This document shows, piece by piece, positions 47,376 to 60,327 of a stretch of DNA of 64,000 nt; position 1 is the first letter of the stretch, and every line of letters starts with the position of its first letter. The notes beneath the pieces are model-generated. The model ran no database searches, had not been told where the DNA came from, and saw only the letters and a program-made list of their open reading frames with translations. The position numbers and the translations under genes were made by a program. This DNA is from Oikopleura dioica (lineage: Eukaryota; Chordata; Appendicularia; Copelata; Oikopleuridae): assembly GCA_907165135.1 (NCBI GenBank), contig OU015569.1:6634001-6698000 (forward strand), given 5' to 3'.

Positions 47376-47677
47376 TTAATCCTCTGTCAATGAGACATTC
47401 TGAATCGACCGATAGTACAAGTTTCCTGAGTTAAAGATATTAAATCGTGGCCCTTTAAATCTGCGATTTTTTCCGGCGAAGGGCACAAATTTGAGTTTTT
47501 CTCTCGGACAAAACAGTTCAGGAGATACGTCAGAAAGACGTCGGAATTTCGCGATGACGAGTTGAACGATGATCACCTTCGATTGCGTTCTGACATCTCT
47601 GGGAACTGAGTTATCTGCTTCAAAACAAAACAATTTTGTCTCGACACAACAACTAATATCAACAGAATGCTTATCAT
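47376..47677 (-). CDS. Possible small secreted protein
   Basis: ATG 47677 opens a signal-peptide-like start (MISILLILVVVS). The downstream frame (VPRDVRTQSKVIIVQLVIAK, then GPRFNIFNSGNLYYRS, ending at 47376) is offset and needs a short intron of about 25-30 nt around 47,635, best explained by a GA donor. The upstream sequence keeps a frame open but has no ATG. Weakly supported. Confidence 0.3.
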
Positions 47678-48000
47678 GAAGTCGGTACGCCTGGCTCTTG
47701 ATTCTTCGTCGGAGAAATGCTGAGGGTTCGAAGGCCAGATGTTCTTATTGCGAACTCGGATAGCCAAGTAAAATCTACATATACTCTTAGCAAAAATTAT
47801 TCTCTCGGTAGAGTCATTACTGTAATTGTGATTGGATTGACCGGATATTTGCCTAATCACCGAATGAAATGCCTAATCAGCAGCACGTTCGCGCCCTGCT
47901 CGTTCGCCTTAATCCAGAGTTTTGAATTCGTAATCCTGCGTTCACGCTTTCGCGAAGAATAGGTTTAGAAACCCAAAACGCTGGCTGCTATCCTCTGCGG

Positions 48001-48008
48001 CTATAAAG
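48001..48008 (+). promoter_or_regulatory. TATA box of CUB-protein gene
   Basis: CTATAAAG, 54 nt upstream of the ATG at 48055; good match and position for a TATA element with a short 5' leader. Confidence 0.55.
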
Positions 48009-48054
48009 ATCTACACGAGCATGTTGAAATCATAAAATCGAAAAGCGATAGAAA

Positions 48055-50196
48055 ATGAGGATCAGCTCATTTCTACCGATTGCCTTGAGGTAAACCCTTT
48101 TTCGCGAGAGATAGATCTGAATCTGTTAATTTTAGCATGGCACAGAGGACAATGAAAGTGAGCCGACAAGCGGAGCTGGGTTTGCTCCAGAAAAAGGAGA
48201 TTTCGCTTCCATATGAAATGATTAACGACGCTTTGGCTAATTCGCCAGATGGAAAGGCAACCTTCGAGCAAATGGTATCCGCCTACAAAGTCCCCCTTCA
48301 ATCTCGCCAAAGGTTAACTTTCGAATAGTTCTCGAAAACTAGTCGAAATTGAATCATTTAGTAGAAACTATCAATTGTGTTTCTTGCTATAAAAGCTACA
48401 GATGTATCAATAATGCTTATCCAAAGGAAGAGAATTTTGTTGATTAGTATAAGAGCGCTTAAAAGGTTCTGTGCTTATAAGCCGAGTAAGCTTTTAAGCC
48501 TCGTTCAAAAGAATCGCTTGGGTAAATTAATTAAAGAGGTTTTCAGAATACAAAGAAGGAAAAAGCTATTCTTCGAGAAAAATACCTCGCTCGTGGGAGC
48601 AAAATCCTCGGGGTTGAATCGCGCTGGAGATTTCGTCTGACGCAGTGCGCCAAACAAGGAAACTGCCCATGCTCGGAAAAGATCGACGTCGATTATGCTC
48701 CTTTCGGCGTGGAAGGTGCCTTCAAATCAAACAACGGGACAAAGTTCTATGCGCCGAATACGAATTGTATCTGGAAATTACACGCGCCGAAAGATTACAC
48801 CATTCTTATGCGGTTTAATCGATTTGCTGTTGAGCGAGAAGACGTCTGCGGGTTCGACTATGCGATGATCTACTCCGGCAAGATGGAATACCTCAACAAC
48901 AAAGAGCATAACGACACAGTTAAAGCAGAAGGTTTGATAGCTAGTTTTCGAAGCTATTGATAAAATTATAAGGGGTTTTCTGCGGAAGCATCAAAGACCC
49001 TCAAAACGTAGGCGACGATGACTGGAACGACAAAAGCACGCTGGTGCCAACTTCGGACAGCGGAGATGACACGCTCAATCGAACATTCTTCAATGGACAG
49101 TGGACAGACTTACGGAACAACAACGCAGGAAACATTTTTGAAAATTTGATCTTGAGCAAAAACAAAGAGACATATTTGCTTTTGAAAAATGCATCAAGGA
49201 ATTATTTTCGTAACCGATGGCGACACTCAACACACCGGCTTTGAATTGGAGTGGCGAGTCCTTCCTAAAATGCAGAACGTCAATGGTACAGTAAAAAATC
49301 AAATATTCATAAGTACACTAAATTATCATACTGTATGTATCCCCGACCTAGTCATTTCCAAGCACTGGCCTACGTAGTAAAGCATCGTTTAGTGACGGGT
49401 GCGGAGGATGCTGTCGATTACGTTCGGCAGCGGATCCTAGATGATATCGAAAACAATCCAATGAACTCGAAAGAAGAGAAGGAAGAAAAGATCAAACAGG
49501 TAAAATTACCAGCACCCTACTCAATGTAATCATCATCGCAGGTTACTAAAACTATGGACCGTATGATCACAGCGACCAAAAAGAACTGCTATCACTTGGA
49601 AGGAAATGTCGTGCCACTGGAAATTCAGAATGGAATAAAGACAACAAATACAGCAATAGGTTTCTTTCCGTACATGCTTGACCTGATTTTCGCGACGCAC
49701 AAAAAGTGCAGACAAAAGCACAGGGTTGCATGGAAGCGACGATTCGACAAACTGCAAAACACTCTTTGGAACAAGGTAGATATCGATGATAAGTGATCAA
49801 AGCTGCATTTATAATGTTAAAACCCATAAACTAAGAGACTGATTAACTATCATACAATTTATGGTAATTTAAAGGTAGCAGATCAGGATAGTTCAATTAA
49901 CACCTCAGACGATGACTCCATCAACGTCGGGAGTTTAACGCTTTCAGCAGAGGTGAGCTTCTAACTAACAAAGAGAACCTAACTATTAGGTGTCATTAAC
50001 CCTTAGAGTACAGCGCTCGCATTTAACACTCAAATATCAATTGCAGTTCGATCGGTCTTACAAATCAAATTTAAAAAAGCTGCAGTCCTATCTGAATGCA
50101 AATGATTGTTCAACACACCTTAAAGTTAGCACGTTAACAATAGTTTCGTTAAACTACTCGGTGAAAAATAAGTTGGTGACCTTTAAAAACCTGTGA
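48055..50196 (+). CDS. Secreted CUB-domain protein (495 aa)
   Basis: Eleven exons (48055-48089, 48136-48312, 48396-48438, 48547-48931, 48973-49128, 49199-49285, 49363-49499, 49542-49659, 49707-49775, 49879-49952, 49990-50196) sum to 1488 nt in frame. A short hydrophobic start (MRISSFLPIAL) may be a signal peptide. The N-terminal part is charged and Cys-poor. A CUB-like domain follows: CPCSEKIDV, NTNCIWKLHAPKDYTILMRF, EDVCGFDYAMIYSG, VFCGSIKDP, then IIFVTDGDTQHTGFELEW. After it come Glu/Lys-rich helices and an Asp/Ser-rich stretch. The intron 49129-49198 lies inside the CUB domain and has a GA donor. CUB domains bind proteins or glycans outside the cell; the overall architecture is not one I recognise. 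Confidence 0.78.
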
Positions 50197-50792
50197 TACG
50201 CTAGTTACTTTTCCTCTTTCAAAGTCTCTTCGAGACACCGAAAAATTTGTTGATGAAATTTGAACTTTGAGAACACTGTACCACTAACAATTTTTTCAAA
50301 ACAAGGAGGAGAACGGAGAGACGCAACACAAATCGCCATTCAATCCAGATGATAGTGTATTTGCAATCGAATGAAAGTTGAAAGAAAAGACATCCGGAAC
50401 TACAAATTGACTAATTAAGTCATCATGTACAAACACTTACTGCACCTATCTGAAATAAATGATAGTTAATATAGAGCATAAACTTAGTTTGTTCGAGTCG
50501 TGACGTTTGCTTTTTGTTTCATAAAGAATTGTCGCGAGTTGCATGTCTTTGCAAGAAAAACGCAAACACGAAAAAAGAGCACACTTCAAACGCCAAAAAG
50601 TGTCATTAGCTGTCGCTCTATTTGCTTTCTTTTTCTCAAGAATTCTTGTTTATCTTTCACAAAATGGAATTTACAATTACAGAATAAACAGTATAGGCTA
50701 TCTTCGTTTCAATTACAGTGTGTGCTCTTGGATGTATTCGTTTAATTGATAAGGACTTCTGTGTGTGGGTCGCCGCTTTTCTCTAGGTAGAA

Positions 50793-52986
50793 TTAAGAAT
50801 CCGAGAAAGCTTCGTTCACATCTCCGATCGGATTTGATGGAGGAGGGGCAGCTCGTTTTTTCGATTTCGATCTCGATGGCGGCGGGAATTTCATAGATTT
50901 TGTACTCGTTGATGCAGCAGGCTCAAGCTGGAGACTCACTGAGCCTGGATCTGAGATTAATTAGTTAACGTGTTGATTCACAACGTTTCCAATCATGTTT
51001 ATGGATGATAAATTTTACCTAAGCTTCGTTCATGGCTAGTTCCATGATAAACGATTGCTGGCTGACTTTCTAACGCTCCTTGACTGCTTTGATTGTACAG
51101 ATTACTATTTTGCAAAGCAGAAGTGTGTGCGTAGGTAAAGCTAAACAATAACGTTCACAAGAATAGATTTTTTTGATAAAAATCAGGCTTACCTGTGGGG
51201 ATTACGCTGGCTTATGTTCACGTTAACAGTAGAAGTAGGATACTCAGGTTGAACCTGAGTTTGAGAAGGTGGTCGGGGAGTCGGCTCTGTCGGTTTCGGA
51301 GCCGGCTTAGGTGGTTGTGAATAATACGTCGTGGGCTTCGACTTTCCTCTTGGTAAAAGCCACTTCCAACCCCATTTGGGCCAGAGAAACGCGACGATAA
51401 GATAAACTGCCAAAAGCGTGCCTGTGACTGCCCCGAATAAGATCCCAATAGCAGTTCCGGGGTCCATGGGATCTTTCGGATATTCCACTTCTTCACAATC
51501 GCTCAAGTCAGTCTCACAAATGATCAGATCTTTGTTGTGATCCGTTAGAACAAGGGCTGGATAATTATTGCCGTTCGCATATTCAAATGCGTTATTGTAA
51601 ATAGCAACGACGTGGTCTTTTGACTTTTCCGATGTTATTTCAGATAGAAAAGAGAAAGACTTCCCCATTGATTGACTGACAGAGCACTCATTGAAAGTCT
51701 AAGAATATAGATATGAAGTGTTGAAATATCAAATAAAAACTTACGTCTTCACAAATAAGTCGGTTTAGATCTGTTAATACATCATCATTCTTCGCATTTT
51801 CACTTACTCCAACGGCATCTTTAATAATATATTTTGTCGCAGAAGGAGTTGACGCTGAAGAAGTTGTCGCTGAAGTGGTTGTTGTTGAAGTAGTTGTTGT
51901 TGAGGTCGTGGTTGTAGCTACAGTTGATGTTGTGCTTGTTGTAGAAGTTTCTGTCGGGGTCGTATTAGTCGGAGTTGTTGATGTTGTTGATGTTGTCGTC
52001 GTTGAAGTTGTTGAGGTTGTCGTTGTTGAAGTTGACGTTGTTGAAGAAGTAGTCGTCGCTTCACCAGAACTTGTCGTTGCTGAAGTCGTAGTCGACGTTG
52101 TAGTAGTCGAACTCCAGGTCGTATTCGTTGTTGTTGTGCTAGTTGTAGTAGTAGTCGTTGTTGTTGTCGTTGTGCTTGTAGTAGTCGATGTCGTGGTCGT
52201 TGTTTCTGGAATACACTCATCCTTTACGACACACTTTGGCTTGGCTGCGCATTGATAACCATCTTCAGTTCCTGGCGTTTCGATAAACGTCCCTTCTTCG
52301 CAGTTGCCATTTTTTGGAATACTATTTTCACAAGATGCCCATTTAGTGGCACAATCATCTTTTGGGATGTCGTAACAGTCTTGGCAGCCATTTGGACAGG
52401 AACAGGAAGCTTTGTAGCAAGTTTCGGAGCTTTCACATTTGAACGATTTTGAAGTCGCATCGAAAGAGAAGTTTGCATCACGAGCATATTTAACGAAATA
52501 ATATTCCTTTCGAAAGGTTTCGATTTATAGCACTAGACATAAATTCATTATTGTTTTATATCAAGTGAAATCGAAGAACCTTCCCTGAATGAGTTCTCCA
52601 TCATAACATGCCGAAAGTTCAAGCATATCATCGTCGAGCGATTTTTCATCCTTTAGATTTGCAGACGTCGGAAGAGTTGAAAACGTGAATTTTCCTCCGC
52701 TATTATTGCTAACAAACTTCTTGAATCGCTGTTTTGATATTCCTACAATTTTGGAGAAATCTCCGAGGAAAGCGAATTTCTTGTCTTTCAATGAGGTGAT
52801 TTCTGCGAATGTCGTGAGGGAATATCCACTTTGTGGAGCGAAGGAAAACTTAATTTTGTAAGATTATGTTTTCAACGTTTCAAACCGTTTCGGTGCTTTT
52901 CTTCGAGTAGCATTGGTTTCCAGGAGTTGGCTGTGATTGAATGTAGTAGAATTCGGTGTCATCATTATCGGCCCCTTGCAGCGAAG
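50793..52986 (-). CDS. Mucin-like type I membrane protein, N-terminus incomplete
   Basis: From 52986 downward, the frame encodes an extracellular segment (TEFYYIQSQPTPGNQCYS, TFSFAPQSGYSLTTFAE, LKDKKFAFLGDFSKIVG), a Cys-rich module (CYKASCSCPNGCQDC, CATKWASCEN), a Thr/Ser-only mucin tract of about 120 residues (51,850-52,205), a second folded segment, a membrane span (GTAIGILFGAVTGTLLAVYL) and a Pro-rich cytoplasmic tail with KPAPKPTEPTPRPP and a basic end. Stop 50793. The Thr tract should be heavily O-glycosylated. The first exon and signal peptide were not found; the exon at 52986 needs one more exon upstream. One intron near 52,570 appears to have a non-GT donor. Confidence 0.7.
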
Positions 52987-53273
52987 CTAGTCAAGGGTCG
53001 GCATAATTCAACATAACTCGTTATCTATAGACTAATGTGTATTCATATCATTTCTTTTTCTTGAAATAGAGTCGACCCTAGGCTATTGGAAGAGAGAATT
53101 GTGTAGTTGTTTTGTGCAAGAGTATGTAATTGTTTGTGAGTTTTGCTTTATCGGGATCAATGCCATTAAAAAACTCGAGCTAAGATGTCGATCATTTTGA
53201 TCTATGGTAAAATTAAGGAAAGCAAAATTATTAATTTTAAATTAAGAAGCGCAATAAAAAATATCAAAAGCGA

Positions 53274-56200
53274 TCAACGTTCCTCGACTTCCACGTAAGT
53301 TTGCCATCGAATTTGAGTTCCTTTGCCAAGTCCATTTTCCTTGCTTCCTATTCCGGCTAAATCTGTGTCCATTGGTGCTGCTGGCACGTCTGGCTTTAGA
53401 ATGACTCCATCGTTTCGACAGCACTTTGATAATAGATCCCAGTCAAACTTCCCTCTTTTGTCGCCGAAGCGGACTGGGCCAGTGCTAAACTCGGCTAGAA
53501 TTTTTTTCTATTGCTTTTTACCTAAGGGTGACGGCAGCAATTTGGAATTCAGCGTCGATTTCTTGGTATTGGTAGTTGTTTAGCCCATCATATTTGCCAC
53601 TCAAGATCGGACCAGTCATCGGTCGAAGTCCAAGAGCATTTGTGAAAAGACCTGTCAAGCCATAATCAAAATTGAATGGAGAAGTGACCTCCAAAGAGTG
53701 AACATGAGTCAGTAATGCTGCGTAGATTCCAATTCTCGGACTTGCGTTGGCGAAAGTCATTCCGATACCTTTCTTTGGCTTCGTTCCAGCAGGAACTGCA
53801 GCGTTTGAGAGACCCTCATGCATCCTAAATGTTTTCAGTAAAACTGACGAGTTTCGTAAATTTACGTAAAAAGCCACTCTTCTCCACCGCCAACCTCCAA
53901 GTTTGCACGACAGTGCTGGTTTAGAATTTCTTTGGTATATCTCATTGTCATTTGAGAACAGCCTGACCAGCGATCGTTAAAGAATATATCACTACGTGTG
54001 TTATAGTTTTTAATTTCAGGGAGAGCTTTCCAGTACTGCCTATCATTGACAATCGTGATTCCACCATACCAGCATTCTTCTCTGTACGGACAAGGAATAT
54101 GTGCATCTGCATCCTCTCCTTTAATTTCTGCGTTCCAACAAACTTTGTTCCGAGAATATGGTTCAGAGTGAATCTTTTCCGGTCTTGATTGAATTGAATA
54201 TTCTACAAAAAATTACTTTTAACTCACCTTACGTTGGCGTCAACTCTTTCACAAAGATACTGATCTTGCAGTTGTGGGACACTTTCAAGCTTTGCAGTTG
54301 GAAAGCCATACTCACAGTCCATCCCAAAGTTGAGATTATAATTTCGGCTCAGTTCAAAGTATATCGCAGCGGTTCCCCATCGGTCGCATGATGGAGGCTC
54401 CGTCTGTGGAGGTTCAAGTGAGGGAGGGCCCCAAATGTTGTTTCTGTTGTTCATATACTTTTTCAGGCCGAACTCGTCGGTATCGGCCCACCAGTCAGCC
54501 AAATGAAAATAATTTACAAGAACAGGGGCATCTCCACCGACTAATTCCTTTCCGAGTTCCATTAATTCCCCAGACAAATCAATTTGACTCTTTCCATCTT
54601 TTGTCACTAGTCCGTCGTAGTAACTTCCTGCAGCTGTGGTAAACATAGCTTTTGCTTGTTGGGGAAAATCGCTTTTTACAATATCACTTTTGAAGGTTGA
54701 GCAGGGGCAGTCTTCGGAGAGTCCCATAGCTCCGAAAACCTTGATCATTTCTCCCCACTTAGAGATAGCAGCTCGAGGACCTTCGTTAGAAGTCACAAGG
54801 ATGGTCATCGACTCAAACGGGACAAAGCCAGTTCCGTCTTCTCGCTTTTTGATGAATTCTTCATAAGCTCCACCAATATGAGATCGGGCGCCCCTTGATG
54901 ATCCGAACTCGAGATCCAACTGCTCAACAAAACAGGTTTCATCCTCCTTCGGGTCCTTGAACTTGAGGCGAGCTGCTGCTTCCATAAGCATACTATAGGC
55001 ATTGTCTTTTGTATATATCCAATCATCCAAATATGTGTAGAATGAAGCCATACTTGCTGGAGAAATAATAATAACGTCTTTTTTGTTCTTATGTACGAGC
55101 ATAAATGGCCCGCCGTCTAGCCCTTCGCCATCTCGGGCGATATCTTTTAATGCGGAAACCTTCCATTCGCCATTGACAGTGTGTTCTGCACCGAAATAAT
55201 CCCCTTTCAACCACCAAAAAAAGCTGTCCGACGTTTCCGGCACTTTAAAACTTGGAAAGCCAAAAAGAAGGTCTCCAACTCGTCCTCTGACATCTGAGTT
55301 CTTTTTTGTCTCGGATGAAAATTGTCGAAAATCGTCAAATGAAAATCGGTCGCTAAAGAAGTAAACACCCAGTTGATCAAAATGTCGGATGATCATTTGG
55401 CCGAGCTTGTCGTTTGATCTTGCGCCGTAATGCTTCCAACTGTACTCTTTGAAACTGAACATTTTGTATTCTTCGTCTTCTAATTCTTCGCACTGATCTT
55501 TTATAGGAACGTAGTAACCGAATCCACCCAAAATATCAACTTCTGTGTCAAACATGTTCTTTTCCACAGTTGGATTCATCTCCGGCCTGTCTTCATACAA
55601 TCCATCAAAGTTTTTCTCGCAAATTTCGTCGTTGTCGTCAAAGTTTTCTCCAATACAGTTCGTGTAACAGTTAATAATATTGATTGCGGGAGTACTCTCA
55701 TCATCATACGGACTGTATTCACTGAGCGATGCAGAAATAAATCCAGATTCTAATGTTTGAGCACCAGCAGTCAGCTTGAACTTTCCGAGGTCACCTTTAA
55801 TTCGTTTTTAATCGTTTTTAATGATTAAATTCCTATTTCTAAATTAGCTGTAGTAACAATTTTCCCGTAGATTAATGCGAGATCGCACATTCTATTGATC
55901 TATTACGACTTTGTTTGCGACGTCTTACGTCAACAGTCAGTTAGGAAGCTACTCCTCGATGTTGTACAGATTTCCTAAAGAACCGTTAAAGGAAATCAAT
56001 GAGTCTTCTGCTTATCTGAGTTCCTATCATTATTCTTACAGTTAAAATTAAAGCAACCTTTTTTACTATACCTAATTTCGGGATTCACTAACAATTGAAA
56101 ACATTTTTAATTAATAAATTCGATTCAATTTTGAAACGATTCCTGCGCCACTGAAGGGTTCAACCTCAATTGTTGTAGCATGATCATTCTTGTACTTCTC

Positions 56201-56278
56201 CAGCCAGTAACCACTTGTTCTTCCTAGCAATATCAAGAAAAAGCAGGCATTGATGGCGCCTGAAGAGCCATTCCGCAT
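53274..56278 (-). CDS. Large secreted protein of unknown family
   Basis: The first exon (56278-56143) encodes a signal peptide (AINACFFLILLGRTSGYW). A GA-AG intron (56142-55795) joins it in phase 1 to GDLGKFKLTAGAQ. The long central exon (to about 54,227) reads as one folded enzyme-like domain with motifs GGFGYYVPIKDQCEEL, HFDQLGVYFFSDRFSFDDF, DSFFWWLKGDYFGAE, VIIISPASMASFYTYLDDW and LVNYFHLADWWADTDEF. Later exons contain CWYGGITIVND, WSGCSQMTMRY, and a domain with LLTHVHSLEV and GLTGLFTNALGLRP, ending WQTYVEVEER at 53274. Total roughly 800-850 aa with several Cys. Dense Trp/Tyr/Asp motifs suggest a carbohydrate-active or structural extracellular protein, but I cannot name a family. It lies beside the mucin-like gene on the same strand. 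Confidence 0.75.
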
Positions 56279-57008
56279 GATAACTCTACTCCCTCTTCTC
56301 GCTGCGTTTCTCTCGGTAGTTTATTCAGCAATCAGCAAAATTGTCGACGATAAAAGCAAGGTGAGAGAGATAGAGTAAGACTATAAAAAAAGTATGCGCT
56401 TGATCTTTTGGTTAATAATTCCTCTCACAAACATCGCTCTATTTGCGAAGCCTCAGAGATGTCCTCTAAAAACGACAAGAGATTTTTTACAATTTATTGC
56501 AACTCTTGCAGTCAGATTCCGATCCCATGAATTAATTTCGTCTTGCGACAATCGCCATCTGTTCTAACTTGTCCTTGTCAATCAGAGAACTTTGTAAGAA
56601 CACAAGTTTACATCCGCTAAATTTGAACTGAAAATTCGACGAAATATTCAATGTTGATAAATATTTTCCCTTACTAGACATTTGAGTTGCACTCAGATTT
56701 AATAAAATACCCGAAGATATTATGTTATTCTTAAATATTTCTAATTGGCTGCATTCCTCATGTTTGTCAGGTTATATGATCAGATTGCTCGCTGGCAAGA
56801 AGTGAACTCGAGAAAGGATAAGTAGTTAGCGGATGTGAATTCTGCCGCTGCTTTCTCAAAGTCCAGTGCAAGCAAGTTTGATCAAACGAGGACTCGCGGT
56901 AAACATCAAAGTTTGAACAAGTTACTTATCGCTTCGGAAAAAGTCAATACGCGTAAGATGCAGCCTGGATGGCGACTTTTATTAGTGTTTTTCGGGACAA
57001 GTGTGTTT
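56279..57008. other. No recognisable gene
   Basis: Between the large secreted gene and the sushi-trypsin gene, both on the minus strand; promoter of the former and 3' end of the latter. No gene seen. Confidence 0.4.
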
Positions 57009-60000
57009 CTAGTTTTCATCGATTGTTTTCTTGATCCAGTCGCGAACACCCCAAACATCGACATAAACACCTGGAGATCCTTTTCGAGCGCATCCTTGAC
57101 CCCAAGAAACGACGCCATAGAGGGTTGCTTTTCCTTCTTCATTGCACACGAGAGGCCCTCCTGAGTCGCCTTGGCAAGCATCTTTGCCTTTTATTTTTTT
57201 TTTTTTAATAGAAAAGTTTTTTCCATAGCGCTTACCTCCGTCAATAAGGCCGTCTCCATCAGTATCGGTTGTTCCAGCGCAGAGCTCGCTCACTTTGTTG
57301 ATTACCTGAATTTTGATCATTTTATAGAACATTTTTTTTCTTTGAGAAATAGTAATCTTACAGATCCGTAGACGGATTTAGAAGTACAGTACTCCCAGTC
57401 GTAAAGATTGACTCCGACTTCTTGGAGCGAATCTGCTAGGTTGAAGCCCTCGTTCTTGTTTCCCCAGCCGGCGACCCAGCAGAAATCTCCGTGAGTCGGA
57501 GCTTTATCTGGAAGACATGCTGCTGAGAAGCAGTTATTGCACGACGCAGGAGCAGCAGCTTTGATGGACGGAACTTTGACAAGGCACGCATCCCAGTCCA
57601 TTCCGTTGCCCGTTTGGTAAAGAGGATGAATGTGCAAGTCTTTTGCGCGTTGAGTTTCGATCACGAACTCGCCCGGATCGTTTGTGCTTCGACTAATGTC
57701 TCCAACGCTTGCTCGCACTTTTACGCTTCCCTTATTCTGGCTTGAAAACACGTGTTTTGATTATACTTAAGCTTTAGCAGCAAAAGAGAGCGTCCGAATT
57801 TCAGAACGTCTCTAGAACCCCGTTAAGGATCTGTTGTTCTAAAAGGAAAAATCAAAAATATACTCACTCTTGAAATTGAGTTTTCAAGTCCGGCGCGAAG
57901 AATAAAAAGGTATTTATTTGTCAATTCCGTTAAAATTCAATGCTTTTAGAAAATGTTATTGAGGATTCAAAGCGATCCTAAAAGGATTCTCGAGAAGCAT
58001 CAGTCCGCAAGAAGCGACTGTTGCTAAGAAATACATTCTACAAAAGAATGAAGAATTCGCTGACCATCTCAAGGGATGAAAGTCTGATCATCTGTGGAGC
58101 TTAAGCTTACTCTTCTGTACTTCCTTTCTTGTTAAAGAGAAATAAAAATTATCACTTTTTAAACAAAAAAAATAGAGCTAAAGAAGATAAGGCACTTCAA
58201 CTTGAAGGCTTCAAGTTTTTTAGCTCCTGTCTTAGTTCTCTTTCTTGCAGGGGGTTCTTAAGGAGGTAGTCCCCGGTTTGACGAAAGTCAAAATATTAGA
58301 ATTTTCTATGCATATTCTGAAAGCTCAATAAAAGAGCGTCAAAATTTGTATTGATCATTTTTTGTAAATATCAGAGGAAAGTCCTTAAAATTTCACTTGA
58401 AAGTTGAGATTCTTATAAAAAAAATTGATAATTTGATATTTTTTGATTATTTTATCAAACAAAAACGTGCATTTATGATGTCTTTTGATCTATTGATTAT
58501 TCCAAAATTAATATTTATTACTTATATTAAGGTTATAATAGGTTTATCTTACTTCAAAAACTATGATTTTTCAATTTCTTCAGTCCAAAATTTTGATCGA
58601 AGGTTTTACTGATGACTTTTTTGAGTTTCTAAATTTCGTTGGATGGCAACTCTAGACGAGGGAATAAGCTTCCTAAATATATATTTTGATAAAATATATT
58701 TCAGTATTTTTACGGCTTTACGCTTGTTTGAAAATAGGCCAAAATGGCGATTTTTCTCGGGCGGAGTTAGAATTCGGCATTTTAGCTCCTCAAGCGGCCA
58801 AGAAAGATATCTTTTGCGAACTGGCAACTCTAGAACAGGGTTCGACCTTTCTACCAATATAGTTTTCATGCTTTAACTACAGCCCAAATTCGTCTGATCG
58901 CTGTTCAAAAAGTGCCGAAATTGCAAAAAGCAGGGACTACCTCCTTAAACGTGATAAAAATGCTGTAAGGAGTGTTAAACCATTTCCTTGCAACAATGTG
59001 CGGCTGTGATTATCCAGTTATCATTGAGAATCGAGCCACCACAAAGTCCGGCTCCTCCGAACTGGCTTTGTCGCGTTCATTGCATATTTGTTTTTCTTTG
59101 CCTCGAATCTAGGCTTTTTGTTAACGCCGCAATGAACCGGTCCTAATCATTCTCAAATTGACTGCAAATGGCCACTTAGCTTTGTTAGCATCTACTCCAT
59201 TAATGATTCTGTTTGAGTCTCCCATTTGACGAGAAACTGGAAACACACTTTGTTCCACTGAACATGTGTCCGAGGCTCTTAATTAGAAGTTATCCAGAAA
59301 ACCTCACGCAATAGAAATATCACTGAATAAGAATGTTCCATTTCCGAACGCAAAATGTCACCATAACTATCGAAGTTTACTTACGAGAGTCTTTTCGGAC
59401 CGGTTTTGAATTCAGGTTCGTCTTCTGGTTGAAGCTGAAGCTCAGATTCTGGCGAGGTTGGTGGCTGTGTCGGCTGCGGAGTTGGAGCTACTGATCTCAA
59501 GTTGAAAATCGTAAATATGCTGGATTCCCTACCCGGTGCATTGCACTTGAAATCCTCCCAAAGAGCGATTCTTCTTGCCTCTTTCCATTGGCAGTTTCCA
59601 CGGGGACAAGAACAAGTCAGTCTCGTGCCTGCAACAAACGAAGATTAATGCAGTGAATCAGAAAGTCAAAATTACTAGGTCGATTGTTGTGAGTAAATCC
59701 ATTTTCGCAGCGCAAGCTGCAGAGTCGTTTTCCCTTTCCAGTGACTCTGCAACGAGTCCTCACCGCTGCGTCATTAGCTAAAAACAATTTCCCTCCATGC
59801 TTTCTATTTTGTCGACTAACGTTGGGGTACGAGTGGGTCACAAGTTACGCATTTGCCAGGACTTTTTGTCCAGATAAAGGTTCCCCCTCGATTTCTACAG
59901 GCTACTCGTTTTCTTCCAGCGGGTACAAAGCCTTTCAAACGATAATGTTTTTTAAAATTCGCATTAGTTGTTATAATTTATATCAGATTATTTTAAACAA

Positions 60001-60327
60001 GTCAAGGATACTGTACACTAGTCTTTTATCATTCCTGATTTGCAGACAAGCATACAAGTGGCTCCACTGCATCTGAAAGGCTGCATATTCTCATCCGGAA
60101 CCAAAGCCGGGCAATCTTCATGACCTCTAAACGTTTTTCTCTTTTTCAGATTGACAGGGCGCCCCCAGCTAGTTCGTTGTTCTGACTGCACGAGAGCATT
60201 CCAATATCGAGGTTGTTCGTAGAAAGAACCTGCACCAAGTCCAAGAAAACCTGCAAGCAGCTGTTAATAATTTCGATAAGACACTTTTGTTCATAAATTA
60301 TGTTCTTATCTGAAATCTCTCCTTCAT
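57009..60327 (-). CDS. Secreted sushi (CCP)-trypsin modular serine protease
   Basis: A two-codon first exon (60327-60322) joins through a GA-AG intron to [17 protein letters not shown], forming a clear signal peptide. Two CCP/sushi modules follow: [15 protein letters not shown] ... [15 protein letters not shown] ... CVTC, then [20 protein letters not shown] ... [11 protein letters not shown] Pro/Glu linker precedes the activation site [16 protein letters not shown]. The protease domain has [20 protein letters not shown], the Asp in [10 protein letters not shown] and [14 protein letters not shown] (Asp at 189, so trypsin-like specificity), ending WIKKTIDEN. Introns 60321-60261, 60034-59932 and 59142-59066 are GA-AG. 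The intron between the His exon and the next contains an inverted-repeat element. CCP-trypsin architecture recalls complement-type proteases and tunicate modular proteases. Confidence 0.88.
58262..58944. mobile_element. Inverted-repeat MITE with TTAA (or TA) target duplication
   Basis: The element begins GGAGGTAGTCCC and ends GGGACTACCTCC, flanked on both sides by TTAA (58258-58261 and 58945-58948). TTAA duplication points to a piggyBac-type transposase; if the first A belongs to the repeat, the duplication is TA and a Tc1/mariner origin is possible. The 683-bp body has no coding frame but holds a pair of related internal blocks (GGCAACTCTAGA at 58648 and 58821). It sits inside a large intron of the sushi-trypsin gene. 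Confidence 0.75.

Noticed and set aside
51875-52255. A Val/Glu-rich plus-strand frame
   Set aside because: It is the antisense of the Thr-rich mucin tract; repeated ACN codons read as Val-type codons on the other strand.
56835-57164. A 109-codon plus-strand frame
   Set aside because: It runs antisense through the GDSGGP exon of the sushi-trypsin gene, which is clearly the real coding strand.
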